Positions 1-8,612 of a stretch of DNA of 64,000 nucleotides are shown in pieces. The notes below the pieces were generated by a model. It did no database searches. It saw only the letters and a list, made by a program, of their open reading frames with translations, and was not told the DNA's origin. Position 1 is the first letter of the stretch. The number at the start of each line of letters is the position of its first letter. The DNA comes from Synechococcus sp. BIOS-E4-1 (GTDB lineage: Bacteria; Cyanobacteriota; Cyanobacteriia; PCC-6307; Cyanobiaceae). The translations under genes and the position numbers were made by a program. The stretch is from assembly GCF_014279995.1 (NCBI RefSeq), contig NZ_CP047935.1, positions 2,377,494 to 2,441,493 on the forward strand, read 5' to 3'.

Positions 1-1
1 G

Positions 2-196
2 CTGCGTTTCGCCTGTGAGGCCGTTCCCCTGCAGATCTGGCAGGAGCGAAGAGACCGATTAAGCCGTTTTTTTGCCAAAGGCCTCGAGGCAACAATCACC
101 CCTCTCAACGGAGACCGCCTGGATCTGATTCTCCTGCCAGTGGGCGTTTCGGCATCGGATCAGCAAGGTGACTCCGGAGAACAAGCGAATGGATGA
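2..196 (+). CDS. C-terminal end of an unidentified protein (partial)
   Basis: An open frame runs in from the left edge and stops with TGA at 194-196, giving 64 residues of a C-terminus. The visible part is mixed hydrophobic and charged, has a hydrophobic strand-like stretch ([11 protein letters not shown]), and ends in a polar tail. I do not recognise the family and no motif is visible. It overlaps the start of argB by a few bases in another frame, so the two genes are probably co-transcribed and translationally coupled. Codon use looks like that of the neighbouring core genes. Confidence 0.6.
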   Translation: MRFACEAVPLQIWQERRDRLSRFFAKGLEATITPLNGDRLDLILLPVGVSASDQQGDSGEQANG

Positions 197-1046
197 TGCC
201 CTCAGGGTCTCTGTTCTGAGTGAGGCTCTTCCTTACATTCAGCGCTTCGCAGGCCGCAGGATCGTGGTCAAGTACGGCGGTGCGGCCATGGCCCATGCCG
301 AGCTGCAAACAGCCGTGTTCAGAGATCTGGCGTTGCTCTGCAGTGTCGGAGTCCAGCCTGTTGTTGTGCACGGCGGGGGGCCAGAGATCAATCACTGGTT
401 GAAGCGACTGGCCATCGCACCTGAATTCAGGGATGGGCTGCGAGTGACTGACCACGAAACAATGGACGTGGTGGAAATGGTTCTAGTTGGTCGAGTCAAC
501 AAACAGATCGTGAACGGACTCAACCGACTTGGCGCCAAAGCGGTCGGCCTGAGCGGCAGTGACGGCAGCCTGGTGGAAGCGCGCTCCTGGGGGGATGGCA
601 GCCACGGGATGGTCGGCGATGTGGCCAAAGTCAATCCCGACGTGCTCGAAGCACTGCTTGAGCGTGGTTATTTGCCCGTGATCTCCAGCGTGGCCGCTAA
701 CCCCGACGGAGTGGCCCACAACATCAACGCCGACACCGTGGCCGGTGAAGTAGCCGCCTCCCTGGAAGCCGAGAAGCTGATTTTGTTGACGGACACACCA
801 GGAATCCTGCGCGACCGCGAGGATCCGGGATCGCTGATCCGTCAGCTGAAGCTTTCAGAAGCCAGACAACTGATTCAGGAGGGTGTGGTTGCAGGGGGCA
901 TGACACCCAAGACCGAATGTTGCATCAGAGCTCTCGCCCAGGGAGTTGCCGCTGCCCACATCGTGGATGGACGCGTCGCCCATGCCCTGCTGCTGGAAGT
1001 GTTCACCGATGCCGGCATCGGCACCATGGTGGTGGGACGCAGCTGA
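189..1046 (+). CDS. argB: acetylglutamate kinase
   Basis: Phosphorylates N-acetyl-L-glutamate with ATP, the committed step of arginine synthesis; in cyanobacteria the family is controlled by arginine and PII. The amino-acid-kinase fold is clear: an N-terminal VVKYGGAAM lysine motif near residue 25, the glycine-rich VHGGGPEIN near residue 60, and a C-terminal GGMTPK segment. I prefer ATG 189, which follows a GGAG at 176-179 and gives 285 residues. An in-frame GTG at 168 would add seven. The gene overlaps the preceding partial CDS and is followed after 3 bases by the DUF3153 gene, suggesting one operon. Confidence 0.95.
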   Translation: MDDALRVSVLSEALPYIQRFAGRRIVVKYGGAAMAHAELQTAVFRDLALLCSVGVQPVVVHGGGPEINHWLKRLAIAPEFRDGLRVTDHETMDVVEMVLVGRVNKQIVNGLNRLGAKAVGLSGSDGSLVEARSWGDGSHGMVGDVAKVNPDVLEALLERGYLPVISSVAANPDGVAHNINADTVAGEVAASLEAEKLILLTDTPGILRDREDPGSLIRQLKLSEARQLIQEGVVAGGMTPKTECCIRALAQGVAAAHIVDGRVAHALLLEVFTDAGIGTMVVGRS

Positions 1047-1049
1047 GGC

Positions 1050-2141
1050 ATGAGCACAGGGCTTGCAGCAGCCGAGCGGGCACTTGAACGCGGTGATTAC
1101 GGCCTGTGTCTGCGCCTGCTGGAGCCTCTCGCCGACGCGAACCCGATCACTGAACCCGAGGGAGCTGCCATCCGGATGGTGATGGTGACGGCCTGGATGG
1201 GACAGGGGGAGGAACGCAAGGCGATCTCCACCTGTCGTCTGCTCACACGTTGCAAGGATCCTGATCTGCGCAACCGGGCTCGTCAGTTGCTGAGTGTTCT
1301 CGAAGCGCCAAGCCTTGAGCGTCCGGCACGCTGGTCGATGCAGCTACCGACACTGGACATGGCTCCCCGCGTGGGGAAAGGGACTCTCACCAGCCGGCGA
1401 AGACGTGGCCCACCTCCACCGCCTCCACCGCCAACGGGACCAACGCAGGCACCATCAGCAGGTTTTGCCGTGCTGGTGCTGGCGGTACTGATCGGACTGA
1501 CTCTGTTGCTCAGCGGCTGCGTACGCGTCACGGCCGAGCTTGATCTGGCGGGTCCGGATCGCCTGGCGATGAGCTGGCGAATCAACAGCCTCAGTGGCCA
1601 CAGTCTTCCCTGGCAGCAGAACTTTGCGAAGGCGCTGCGTTCGGAAGGCCTCAACTGGAGGGTGCATCAGGACAGGACAGGCTCCCTCAACCTGATCAGC
1701 CCCACCCTGGGGGCAGGTCAGGCCGCCACGCTGATGCGCAGAAGTGTGGAGCTGGCTGGACGCAGCGCTGGCGTGACCCTCCCCACCCCGGATCTGGCGA
1801 TTGTGGAGAGAAACTGGTTGGTGGGGATGCAGCAGCAACTGAACCTGCGCCTCGACCTCTCTCCACTCGCCGAGTTTCCCGCCGGCGATTTGCAGATCAG
1901 CATCACCCCAATTCAGGATCTTCAGCAGGTCAGCAGCAGTCCTATGAAGGGTCGGTTGGAAGGGAATGTTCTGCTCTGGACCCTTGACAGCGGCAGCGTC
2001 AACCAACTGCAGATCCAGCGATGGCAGTGGAGTCCTCTCGGGCTGGGCAGTGTGCTGATCGTTCCGCTGCTGCTGCTGAGTTTTCTGCTCCAGTCCATGC
2101 GGGTTCGACTCGGATTTGGCTATCCCCAGCTGCCGTCCTGA
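1050..2141 (+). CDS. DUF3153 domain-containing putative lipoprotein
   Basis: A 363-residue protein of the DUF3153 type, function unknown. Residues 1 to about 85 are a helical, TPR-like N-terminus (ERGDYGLCLRLLEPL). A proline run (about 125-131) follows, then a hydrophobic segment ending LLLSGCVRVTAELDL, which resembles a lipoprotein box except that it lies about 155 residues in. The rest is the DUF3153 region (LAMSWRINSLSGHSLPWQQ), ending with a second hydrophobic helix near residues 330-350. The periplasmic part is probably held at the membrane by both segments. It starts 3 bases after argB and meets priA tail to tail with one base between. Confidence 0.8.
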   Translation: MSTGLAAAERALERGDYGLCLRLLEPLADANPITEPEGAAIRMVMVTAWMGQGEERKAISTCRLLTRCKDPDLRNRARQLLSVLEAPSLERPARWSMQLPTLDMAPRVGKGTLTSRRRRGPPPPPPPPTGPTQAPSAGFAVLVLAVLIGLTLLLSGCVRVTAELDLAGPDRLAMSWRINSLSGHSLPWQQNFAKALRSEGLNWRVHQDRTGSLNLISPTLGAGQAATLMRRSVELAGRSAGVTLPTPDLAIVERNWLVGMQQQLNLRLDLSPLAEFPAGDLQISITPIQDLQQVSSSPMKGRLEGNVLLWTLDSGSVNQLQIQRWQWSPLGLGSVLIVPLLLLSFLLQSMRVRLGFGYPQLPS

Positions 2142-2142
2142 T

Positions 2143-4437
2143 TCACAGCTGCAGAGGATCAGGGTCAACGGCCAGCGAAACATCTTTTGGGAGCCCTTCC
2201 CACAGGCCGGTTCCGGATGGCAGGGGAATCTCACTGTGCTGGGGACCGTGCAGAAGCAACTGCCAGCGACTGCGGCCCGCCACCCGAGCCACAGGAGCGG
2301 GCGCAGGGCCGAGCAATTGCCAGCCTGCCGCGGCACAGCCTGCGCGAATCCGTTCAGCCAGCAGGGTTCCAGCGGTCGCTGTATCGCTGGCCGACTGACC
2401 TGAGAGGCGAATCAGGCAAGCCCGCGCAAATGGAACCAGTCCTGCTTCACGGCGCAGGGCCGATTCCTCTTCCAGAAAACGTTCGTAACGACCATCCACC
2501 AGATGACGGATCACTGGATGGTCAGGGCTGTAGGTCTGGACCAGCACCTCACCGGGCTTTTCTGCGCGTCCGGCTCGGCCAGCGAGTTGAAGAAGCAGTT
2601 GCAGGCACTGCTCTCCAGCCCTCAGATCAGGTCGATGCAGAAGACCATCGGCGGCAAGCACCGCCGCCAAAGTTACGCGCGGCAGATCCATCCCTTTGGC
2701 CAGCATCTGCGTCCCGACCAGCACATCGGCCTCACCCTCCGCAAACTGAGCCAGCAGTCTTCGATGACCATCACGACCACCGGTGGTGTCCCGATCAAAG
2801 CGCAGTAGACGCAGATCACTGAGTTCCTCGCCAAGACGCTCCAACACCCGTTGAGTACCTGCACCAAAGGGCTTGAACGCCAGGGAACCGCATGATGTGC
2901 AAGAGGGGGTGATGGGGGCTCGATGGTCACACCAGTGACAGCGCAGCCACTGCTGTGCGCCCCGATTGCCGTGAACGGTCAGAGGGACGTCGCAATGAGG
3001 GCACATCACCACCTCTCCACAACTGCGACAGCTCAGAAACGTGCTGTATCCGCGCCTCGGCACCAGCACGACTGCCTGTTCCCCTTTGTCCGGGAGCTGG
3101 GCCAACCGGTCCATCAGGGCACGACTGATCAAGCGTTTATTGCCCTCGGCCAGTTCATGACGCATGTCAATGATCCGGACGGGTGGCAGTGGCTGGCTGG
3201 AGATCCGCGAGCGCAGCCGGGCGAGAACCAGAGTTCCTTGAGGCTGGAGACGGCTCCAGCTTTCGAGGGAGGGTGTCGCGCTGCCGAGCAGCAGACGACC
3301 ACCCTGCAACCTCACCCGCTCTGACGCCATGACCCTTGCGTGGTAACAGGGCATGGGTGAGTCCTGCTTGTAGGAATTGTCGTGTTCCTCATCCAGCACC
3401 AGCAGACCCAGCGGGCGCAGGGGAAGAAACACCGCGGAGCGAGTACCTACCACCACAATGGGATCGGTACTCTCGAGACAACGACGCCAGGTGCGAACCC
3501 GCTCACTGGACGTGCAACCGCTGTGATATTCCAGAACCCGCCCTCCGAAACGCTGACGACAACGATCCACGAGCTGGGGAATGAGGCCGATCTCCGGAGT
3601 GAGCAGCAGAACGTGACGGCCAGCCATCAGCTCCTCAGCTGCCAACTGCAGGTAGACCTCGGTCTTGCCGGAGCCTGTAATGCCCCAGAGCAGCAGTCCT
3701 CCACCCTCGGGGAGTGATTGAAACTGGCTAACCACGGCTTGCTGCTCATCCGTCAACAATCGCGGTGACTCCAGCTCGGCAGGGCAGGGCGTCTCCGGGT
3801 CTGATCCACTGGAAGCGTTCGCTGGCTTGCGTTGTCTGCGAATCAGGCCCTTGCTCTCCAGGCTCTTGACGGTGCCTGTTTGGAACCCCTCCGCCAGAAG
3901 GTCACGTTGCCAAGCGCCACCGCCCCTGCGTTCGAGCTCCACCAACAGCTCGCATTGCCTGGAAGCCTTCGGCATGGCTGTTGGATCAGCAGCTTCAAGC
4001 CGCTCAACCCACCAGAGCTGACGCAGGGCCGGTGCCGCACAAGGCCGTTGTCCCAGCCATCCCGGAGGCAATGCCGCCTTGAGCATCCGAAAGGAACTGG
4101 TGTGGCAAAGAGCTGCCATGGCGTCCAGCCATGAGCGCCATGACGGGTCGACTGCAGCGCGCTGCACCAGCTCTTCGACCGGGTTGAGCTGAACGGCGTC
4201 GCTGTCGGCACAATTCGCCACTGCTTCGAGTGGCCTGCAGCCGGTGACCAGCCCCTGCAGTCGACGGCCTCTCAGACGGACCGCCACCAGATCTCCCAGT
4301 CCCACTCCGAGACTGTGACTGTCGCAATAGCTGAAAGTACGCCCGTCACGACCGGCCTCCAGCCAGACATCGACTTCCGAAATCAACTGCGCGGCAGGAG
4401 GGCTGGAGGATTGATTGACGGGGGTTGCCGACATCAC
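2143..4437 (-). CDS. priA: primosomal protein N' (replication restart helicase)
   Basis: A 764-residue 3'-5' DNA helicase that reloads DnaB at stalled forks. Visible are an N-terminal DNA-binding region, Walker A (GITGSGKTEVYLQ, about residue 255), the DEEH box (LLVLDEEHDNSYKQ), the zinc-binding cysteine clusters (CRSCGEVVMCPHCDVPL then CHWCDH and CTSCGS) inserted between the helicase lobes, and motif VI (QLAGRAGRAEKPGEV). All catalytic motifs are intact. ATG 4437 and the next codon, ATG 4434, are both possible starts. Transcribed away from rpoD across a 304-base gap and convergent with the DUF3153 gene. Confidence 0.95.
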   Translation of the reverse strand: MMSATPVNQSSSPPAAQLISEVDVWLEAGRDGRTFSYCDSHSLGVGLGDLVAVRLRGRRLQGLVTGCRPLEAVANCADSDAVQLNPVEELVQRAAVDPSWRSWLDAMAALCHTSSFRMLKAALPPGWLGQRPCAAPALRQLWWVERLEAADPTAMPKASRQCELLVELERRGGGAWQRDLLAEGFQTGTVKSLESKGLIRRQRKPANASSGSDPETPCPAELESPRLLTDEQQAVVSQFQSLPEGGGLLLWGITGSGKTEVYLQLAAEELMAGRHVLLLTPEIGLIPQLVDRCRQRFGGRVLEYHSGCTSSERVRTWRRCLESTDPIVVVGTRSAVFLPLRPLGLLVLDEEHDNSYKQDSPMPCYHARVMASERVRLQGGRLLLGSATPSLESWSRLQPQGTLVLARLRSRISSQPLPPVRIIDMRHELAEGNKRLISRALMDRLAQLPDKGEQAVVLVPRRGYSTFLSCRSCGEVVMCPHCDVPLTVHGNRGAQQWLRCHWCDHRAPITPSCTSCGSLAFKPFGAGTQRVLERLGEELSDLRLLRFDRDTTGGRDGHRRLLAQFAEGEADVLVGTQMLAKGMDLPRVTLAAVLAADGLLHRPDLRAGEQCLQLLLQLAGRAGRAEKPGEVLVQTYSPDHPVIRHLVDGRYERFLEEESALRREAGLVPFARACLIRLSGQSASDTATAGTLLAERIRAGCAAAGWQLLGPAPAPVARVAGRSRWQLLLHGPQHSEIPLPSGTGLWEGLPKDVSLAVDPDPLQL

Positions 4438-4741
4438 ATGTTTTTCTTAAGATACAGATGTTGGACAGCTCAACAGCTGTTGTCGGAACAGAGCAGAGTT
4501 CCGTCCAGTGGGAAGACACGAAGCTCGAGCCAGGGGTTACCCCGACGGCCGACCGGTCTGAGAACGCCCCTGACAGCCCTGCCCCAGCCCAAAGCCCACC
4601 AATTGATTCTCGATCACTGCTCTCAGTTGTCACCCCGTCTGTTTTGGGGAGGCTTCAAGGCGGTGATGCGTCACCAGGCCGAGCTTGGTTGCGTACCAGT
4701 TGACTGCGTTAGTTCCGTACACCCTCACCATCCCAATCCCC
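4438..4741. other. divergent promoter region between priA and rpoD
   Basis: This 304-base gap separates two divergent genes and must hold promoters for both. I find no convincing gene. The part next to priA is AT-rich (around 4441-4460) and a TTGACT lies at 4699-4704, but no well-placed -10 follows it. I therefore mark the region without assigning exact sites. Confidence 0.4.
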
Positions 4742-6163
4742 ATGAGTCCTGCTGCAAGCAAGTCAGCTCAGCCCAAGACTGCTTCCTCCAAAGCAGCGAC
4801 GTCTAAGGCGACTCCATCCATCGTGATGTTGGCGGATTCCAAAGGACTGCCCAAGGGTGTGAGCAAGAAGGCCAAGCCGGAGTCAAAGACTTCAGCAGCA
4901 AAGTCATCTGCCACGAAGGCAGCCACGAAATCGAAGCCGGCCACGAAAAGCAGCTCAGCCAAAAGCTCAACTACAGCCAAGAGCGCAACTGCAGCCAAGG
5001 GTGCAGCAGCCGCCAAGACAGCAAAGAGCGCGAAAACCCCTGCGAAAGCAACCCGAGCCAAGAGCTCGACCGCTGCCAAGCCCGCTGATCTTGATGCCGC
5101 CGCTGATCAGTTGCTGGCCAAGACCTCTGGCAACCCTTCCATCAGCAAAGAAGAGAAAGCCAAAGCAGACGCCAAGGCCAAGGTGCTGGCGAGCATCAAA
5201 GTTGGCCCCAAAGGGGTCTACACCGAGGATTCGATCAGGGTCTATCTGCAGGAAATCGGCAGGATCCGCCTGCTGCGGCCAGACGAAGAAATCGAACTGG
5301 CCAGAAAGATCGCTGACCTTCTCTACCTCGAGGAGCTGGCTGCCCAGTTCGAAAGTGACAACGGCCGCGAACCCGATAACAAGGAATGGGCGGCGCTGGT
5401 GGAGATGCCGCTGATTCGTTTTCGCCGCCGACTGATGCTCGGGCGTCGGGCCAAGGAAAAAATGGTTCAGTCGAATCTGCGCCTTGTGGTCTCGATCGCC
5501 AAGAAATACATGAATCGTGGCCTGAGCTTCCAGGACCTAATCCAGGAAGGCAGTCTCGGACTGATTCGTGCCGCGGAGAAATTCGACCACGAGAAAGGCT
5601 ACAAATTCTCCACCTATGCCACCTGGTGGATTCGTCAGGCCATCACACGGGCCATCGCTGATCAAAGTCGAACAATTCGCCTGCCGGTCCATCTCTACGA
5701 GACCATCTCCCGCATCAAAAAGACCACCAAAGTGCTCAGCCAGGAGTTCGGCCGCAAACCCACGGAAGAAGAGATCGCTGAATCAATGGAAATGACCATT
5801 GAGAAGCTGCGCTTCATCGCCAAGAGCGCCCAGCTGCCGATCTCCCTTGAGACCCCAATCGGCAAAGAAGAGGATTCCCGCCTCGGCGACTTCATCGAAG
5901 CCGATATCGAGAATCCCGAGCAGGACGTGGCCAAAAATCTTCTGCGTGAGGATCTCGAAGGCGTACTGGCCACGCTCAGTCCGAGGGAGCGCGACGTGCT
6001 CCGTCTTCGCTACGGCCTGGATGACGGACGCATGAAGACCCTCGAGGAAATCGGCCAGATCTTCGACGTCACCCGTGAGCGGATCCGCCAGATCGAAGCC
6101 AAGGCATTGCGCAAGCTGCGGCATCCCAATCGGAACGGGGTCCTGAAGGAATACATCAAGTAG
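4742..6163 (+). CDS. rpoD: principal RNA polymerase sigma factor (group 1, RpoD/SigA)
   Basis: Directs core RNA polymerase to housekeeping promoters. Residues 161-473 are a complete sigma-70 core: region 1.2 ([15 protein letters not shown]), region 2 ([20 protein letters not shown], then [10 protein letters not shown]), region 3, and region 4 with a DNA-binding helix ([17 protein letters not shown]). Residues 1 to about 150 are a Lys/Ala/Ser/Thr-rich, low-complexity extension unlike the acidic region 1.1 of E. coli sigma-70. ATG 4742 is chosen because it opens this extension; an upstream in-frame start at 4685 would add a hydrophobic stretch and is less likely. A hairpin follows the stop. Confidence 0.93.
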   Translation: MSPAASKSAQPKTASSKAATSKATPSIVMLADSKGLPKGVSKKAKPESKTSAAKSSATKAATKSKPATKSSSAKSSTTAKSATAAKGAAAAKTAKSAKTPAKATRAKSSTAAKPADLDAAADQLLAKTSGNPSISKEEKAKADAKAKVLASIKVGPKGVYTEDSIRVYLQEIGRIRLLRPDEEIELARKIADLLYLEELAAQFESDNGREPDNKEWAALVEMPLIRFRRRLMLGRRAKEKMVQSNLRLVVSIAKKYMNRGLSFQDLIQEGSLGLIRAAEKFDHEKGYKFSTYATWWIRQAITRAIADQSRTIRLPVHLYETISRIKKTTKVLSQEFGRKPTEEEIAESMEMTIEKLRFIAKSAQLPISLETPIGKEEDSRLGDFIEADIENPEQDVAKNLLREDLEGVLATLSPRERDVLRLRYGLDDGRMKTLEEIGQIFDVTRERIRQIEAKALRKLRHPNRNGVLKEYIK

Positions 6164-6236
6164 TGAGCAAGCAGGGTCAAAACTGGCTCTGCCATTCCTT
6201 CAAACCAACTGCTACACAGGGGTTCTTAGCCGAGAG

Positions 6237-6270
6237 CCCCTTCTTTATGAGAGCCTCCAAAAAGAAGGGG
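6237..6270 (+). terminator. hairpin downstream of rpoD
   Basis: A perfect 10-bp inverted repeat (6237-6246 with 6261-6270; arms CCCCTTCTTT and AAAGAAGGGG) with a 14-base loop lies 73 bases after the rpoD stop. There is no T-run after the 3' arm, so it may be a processed or Rho-assisted 3' end rather than a classic intrinsic terminator. Confidence 0.45.
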
Positions 6271-6399
6271 TCTCCGTGGAATCTCCTCCGAAAGGTGACA
6301 GGGATCTCGTTACAAATCTATGTCGAACAGGGGGCTTAAAGGCCCGGACGAACCCAGAAGGGACCCCTAGCCTGGGCAGTACTCCTGTATTGGTTCCGG

Positions 6400-6816
6400 A
6401 TGAGTGTTGACCGCCTCAGCGAGGCCAAGGCACCTGTTGAAAAGAGACCTGTCTTCCTTGATGTGAAGCCTGGAATGACCGTGATCGTGAGAGATGACTA
6501 CCTGGTGGGTGAGTCACAGGACAAGGATTGGTGGATGGGTCAGTTATCCATTGAGGTGGAGCAGCAAGAGACCAAGCATTCACAACTTCTTCCAGGTGGC
6601 TGGGTTGTTCCAGGCAGCCTTCTCGTTCATCAGAACTTCTCTGTAGGCATCTCGCATGGAATAACTACGAGTCACACCTTCATTTCACTGAGCTTTGACC
6701 TTCTTCCAAGAGTCAACAGTCACACCACTGACTGCATTTCCAAGTCGAGTGCTCTGGAAGTGCGTTTTGGGTTGAGCCCTGCCACAAGTGGAAGGAGAAG
6801 AAGGCTGAGGTGGTGA
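6400..6816 (+). pseudogene. DUF3104-like gene, apparently frameshifted
   Basis: The first 49 residues (containing FLDVKPGMTVIVRDDYL and ending DKDWWMGQ) resemble my memory of the DUF3104 family, small picocyanobacterial proteins of unknown function. After the Gln the current frame becomes unlike the family. A shifted frame reads RPSIHNFFQVAG before reaching a stop at about 6657, and the family has a similar FQVA motif there. The simplest reading is a small deletion just after 6540 that broke the gene. The remaining 138-codon frame runs on through unrelated sequence and overlaps the antisense ORF ending at 6685. A recently diverged protein is the alternative. Confidence 0.5.
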
Positions 6817-7410
6817 CGAAGTGGAGGGAGAAGAGGAGCTCTGAGGTCTTTCTGGTCCACGGGATGGTGCTGGTGATGGGCTAGAGGCTGTGGCAGTGGT
6901 TTTTGAATCAGTCCCATTTCCTGAATTAGAGCCACCTCTCTCATCCCGATCAGGTCTGTCAGTTCTTGGCGTGTTTGGTGGGTTGTTATTGCTCCTACTA
7001 CCACTGGAGTTATTAGAGCTGTTGTCAGCTCCATATTCGGGAAAGTTTTGACCCACTTAACGAGCAATGTTGTGAGCATCCCCTGCTGCTCTGACCAGAG
7101 ATCGACGACCCTTACCACCAGTGAAGTATTGGTCAGCAGCACCAAAACCAATAGCAGTGCGAACACCACGATTACGAAGGGCTCCCCTCACAGCTTTAGA
7201 ACCAAGACGAAGAATGCTTCCCAACCCTTCGTTGATCTGCTGTTGTTCGTAGCTCACATTCTCACTAATTCCATAAACACTGAACATATAAGCTTTAAAC
7301 ACTTCATCATATGAGTATTCAGAGAAGTCATACCCCTCATCCATCAAGAGTTGAATGGTGTCTTTGGCGTCAGTTAAATGCTGACCTTTAGCAAGTTCCG
7401 AGTAATCCAT
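6685..7410 (-). pseudogene. low-complexity ORF interrupted by an in-frame TAA
   Basis: Two reading frames lie end to end in the same phase. The 117-codon frame 7410-7057 (MDYSELAKGQ...) ends in TAA, and the next codon is GTG, opening a further 123 codons to 6685. Read together they make a protein of about 240 residues: an acidic helical N-terminus (LLMDEGYDFSEYSYDEVF), a Gly/Arg-rich middle (GFGAADQYFTGGKGRRS), then a long Ser/Pro/Asn/Thr-rich disordered tail. The N-terminus reminds me of short cyanophage proteins, but I cannot name a family. Nonsense mutation is the simplest explanation; two genes or stop read-through are alternatives. Its end lies antisense to the DUF3104-like ORF. Confidence 0.4.
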
Positions 7411-7590
7411 TGTGGTCCATGAGTCCTTTTGAGTATTTATGGGAGAGAGCTTCTAGCCTCATAAATAATGGTGTGAGTGTTTGAGATGCTCTCACACAAC
7501 CTTTTAGGTTCTTATTGTTAGTCTCCGAGAAAGCCCAGTGGTTCCTAACCAGCACTTGGCTTTCTTGTTGGAAATATCAAAAGGTGTTGC

Positions 7591-7596
7591 TAGAAC
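7591..7596 (+). promoter_or_regulatory. promoter-like -10 element of peptide gene 1
   Basis: TAGAAC preceded by TTGC, ending 21 bases before ATG 7618. The same TGCTA-type box is found at exactly this distance before peptide copies 2, 4 and 5, which is why I read it as an extended -10 element with a short 5' UTR. Confidence 0.5.
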
Positions 7597-7617
7597 CACC
7601 AAAGGCTCCTGAAACCC

Positions 7618-7884
7618 ATGTCAGAAGAGCAACTCAAAGCCTTTATTGAGAAGGTCAAAGCAGACACCAGCCTGCAGGAGAAACTCAAAGCCACTGCCGA
7701 TTCTGATGCAGTTCTTGCGATTGCAAAAGAGGCTGGCTTTAGTATCTCTGCTGATGACTTGAAGAAGGCTCAATCAGCGATTTCTGAAGAAGAGCTGGAA
7801 GACGTTGCTGGAGGTGGCTGTGTTCATTCAGCTCACTGCAACTGTCTAAAACATTTCAAAGGTAGTTTGATAATTACCGTTTAA
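7618..7884 (+). CDS. Nif11-leader (prochlorosin-like) RiPP precursor, copy 1
   Basis: An 88-residue precursor peptide. Residues 1 to about 66 are a Nif11-type leader (MSEEQLKAFIEKVKADTS...) ending in the double-glycine cleavage motif ELEDVAGG. The core after GG is 22 residues and has Cys at core positions 2, 8 and 10 plus Ser and Thr, so lanthionine rings could form. In the known family a promiscuous LanM synthetase dehydrates Ser/Thr, couples them to Cys, and an ABC peptidase-exporter cuts after GG. Neither enzyme is in this window. The gene has its own promoter-like box and a strong terminator at 7945. Confidence 0.88.
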   Translation: MSEEQLKAFIEKVKADTSLQEKLKATADSDAVLAIAKEAGFSISADDLKKAQSAISEEELEDVAGGGCVHSAHCNCLKHFKGSLIITV

Positions 7885-7944
7885 TGCATAATGTATGCAA
7901 TGAAATTCGAACTCAAGCCGACAAAGCAAATTACACTGATCACG

Positions 7945-7968
7945 CCCCGCCAAGTGCGGGGTTTTTTA
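7945..7968 (+). terminator. intrinsic terminator after peptide gene 1
   Basis: CCCCGC, loop CAAGT, GCGGGG, then six T (7962-7967). A textbook Rho-independent terminator that separates copy 1 from copy 2. Confidence 0.85.
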
Positions 7969-7989
7969 TTGCCAACTGCCGACTGCTGC

Positions 7990-7995
7990 TATGAC
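7990..7995 (+). promoter_or_regulatory. promoter-like -10 element of peptide gene 2
   Basis: TATGAC preceded by CTGC, ending 21 bases before ATG 8017. It sits only about 20 bases after the previous terminator, so copy 2 appears to be its own transcription unit. Confidence 0.5.
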
Positions 7996-8016
7996 TGCTG
8001 AACAGACCTGATACTC

Positions 8017-8247
8017 ATGTCCCTAGAGCAACTCAAGGCATTTCTCTCCAAAGTCAAAGGTGATTCCAATCTTCAAGACAAGCTAAAAGCAGCTAAGTCA
8101 CCTGAAGATGTTGTAGGAATTGCTAAAGAACACGGTCACGAATTTGGAACCGAACACATGCAAGAACTCAGTGAAGAGGAACTAGAAGGCGTGGCTGGTG
8201 GCTGGTGGCTCTCAGTGAAAGGCGTTGGCTCTTGTGGGCATTGTTGA
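8017..8247 (+). CDS. Nif11-leader (prochlorosin-like) RiPP precursor, copy 2
   Basis: A 76-residue precursor with a slightly shorter, diverged leader (MSLEQLKAFLSKVKGDSN, then a loop with EHGHEFGTEH) ending in ELEGVAGG. The core is WWLSVKGVGSCGHC: two serines upstream of two C-terminal cysteines, a layout that could close two thioether rings. The tandem Trp at the core start is unlike the other copies. The acidic helix before GG, thought to matter for synthetase recognition in this family, is conserved (ELSEEELEGVAGG). Downstream is a terminator at 8344. Confidence 0.87.
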   Translation: MSLEQLKAFLSKVKGDSNLQDKLKAAKSPEDVVGIAKEHGHEFGTEHMQELSEEELEGVAGGWWLSVKGVGSCGHC

Positions 8248-8343
8248 CCATTGTGAATACTGGGTGGGCCCCCTAGTTTCCACCGCAATGTGCAATCTCC
8301 CTTCTTGAAATCTTTTCCCCTCGGCTTCAAAACCTACACACTC

Positions 8344-8374
8344 AAAGCCTCTGCATTGACAGGGGCTTTTTATT
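8344..8374 (+). terminator. intrinsic terminator after peptide gene 2
   Basis: AAAGCCTCTG and CAGGGGCTTT pair over 10 bp with one G-T, around a 6-base loop, followed by a T-rich tract. The same hairpin with small changes recurs after copies 3 and 4. Confidence 0.8.
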
Positions 8375-8400
8375 GCTTCAACCTCGCCAATAAGCTCATA

Positions 8401-8436
8401 AATCAGCCTTCAATACCTGGCACGATTGAGCGCAGT
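8401..8436 (+). repeat. dispersed repeat R1 in the peptide array
   Basis: A 36-base unit containing CAATACCTGGCACGATTGAG then CGCAGT. It recurs almost identically at 8972 (R2) and, more diverged, at 9423 (R3), each time between peptide genes and just after a terminator. Confidence 0.75.
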
Positions 8437-8566
8437 TGAGCAGAAGTCAGGCGGGTTAAAGCGTTGCTCAATTAGGTAGTAACTGAAGCACCAGAAGCTC
8501 ACCAGAACTTCTTGGGTGCTGCACCAGAGCTGTGTAGTGGAGTTCACCAGTAGAGCTGTGATCTTG

Positions 8567-8606
8567 AAGGAGTCCAGGGGGCAACACCCCCAAACATTCA
8601 CTCCTT
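8567..8606 (+). promoter_or_regulatory. two-part inverted repeat before peptide gene 3
   Basis: Outer arms AAGGAGT (8567-8573) and ACTCCTT (8600-8606) enclose an inner stem GGGGG (8577-8581) and CCCCC (8587-8591). It ends six bases before ATG 8613 and occupies the place where the other copies have a TGCTA box. It could fold in the mRNA leader and affect initiation; that is inference. Confidence 0.35.
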
Positions 8607-8612
8607 AGAACC

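Larger units (their letters stand above)
8248..8612. other. intergenic region between peptide genes 2 and 3
   Basis: 365 bases without a convincing gene. It contains a terminator (8344-8374), repeat unit R1 (8401-8436), and a two-part inverted repeat just before copy 3 (8567-8606). The promoter-like TGCTA box present before the other copies is missing at the expected place. Confidence 0.6.
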
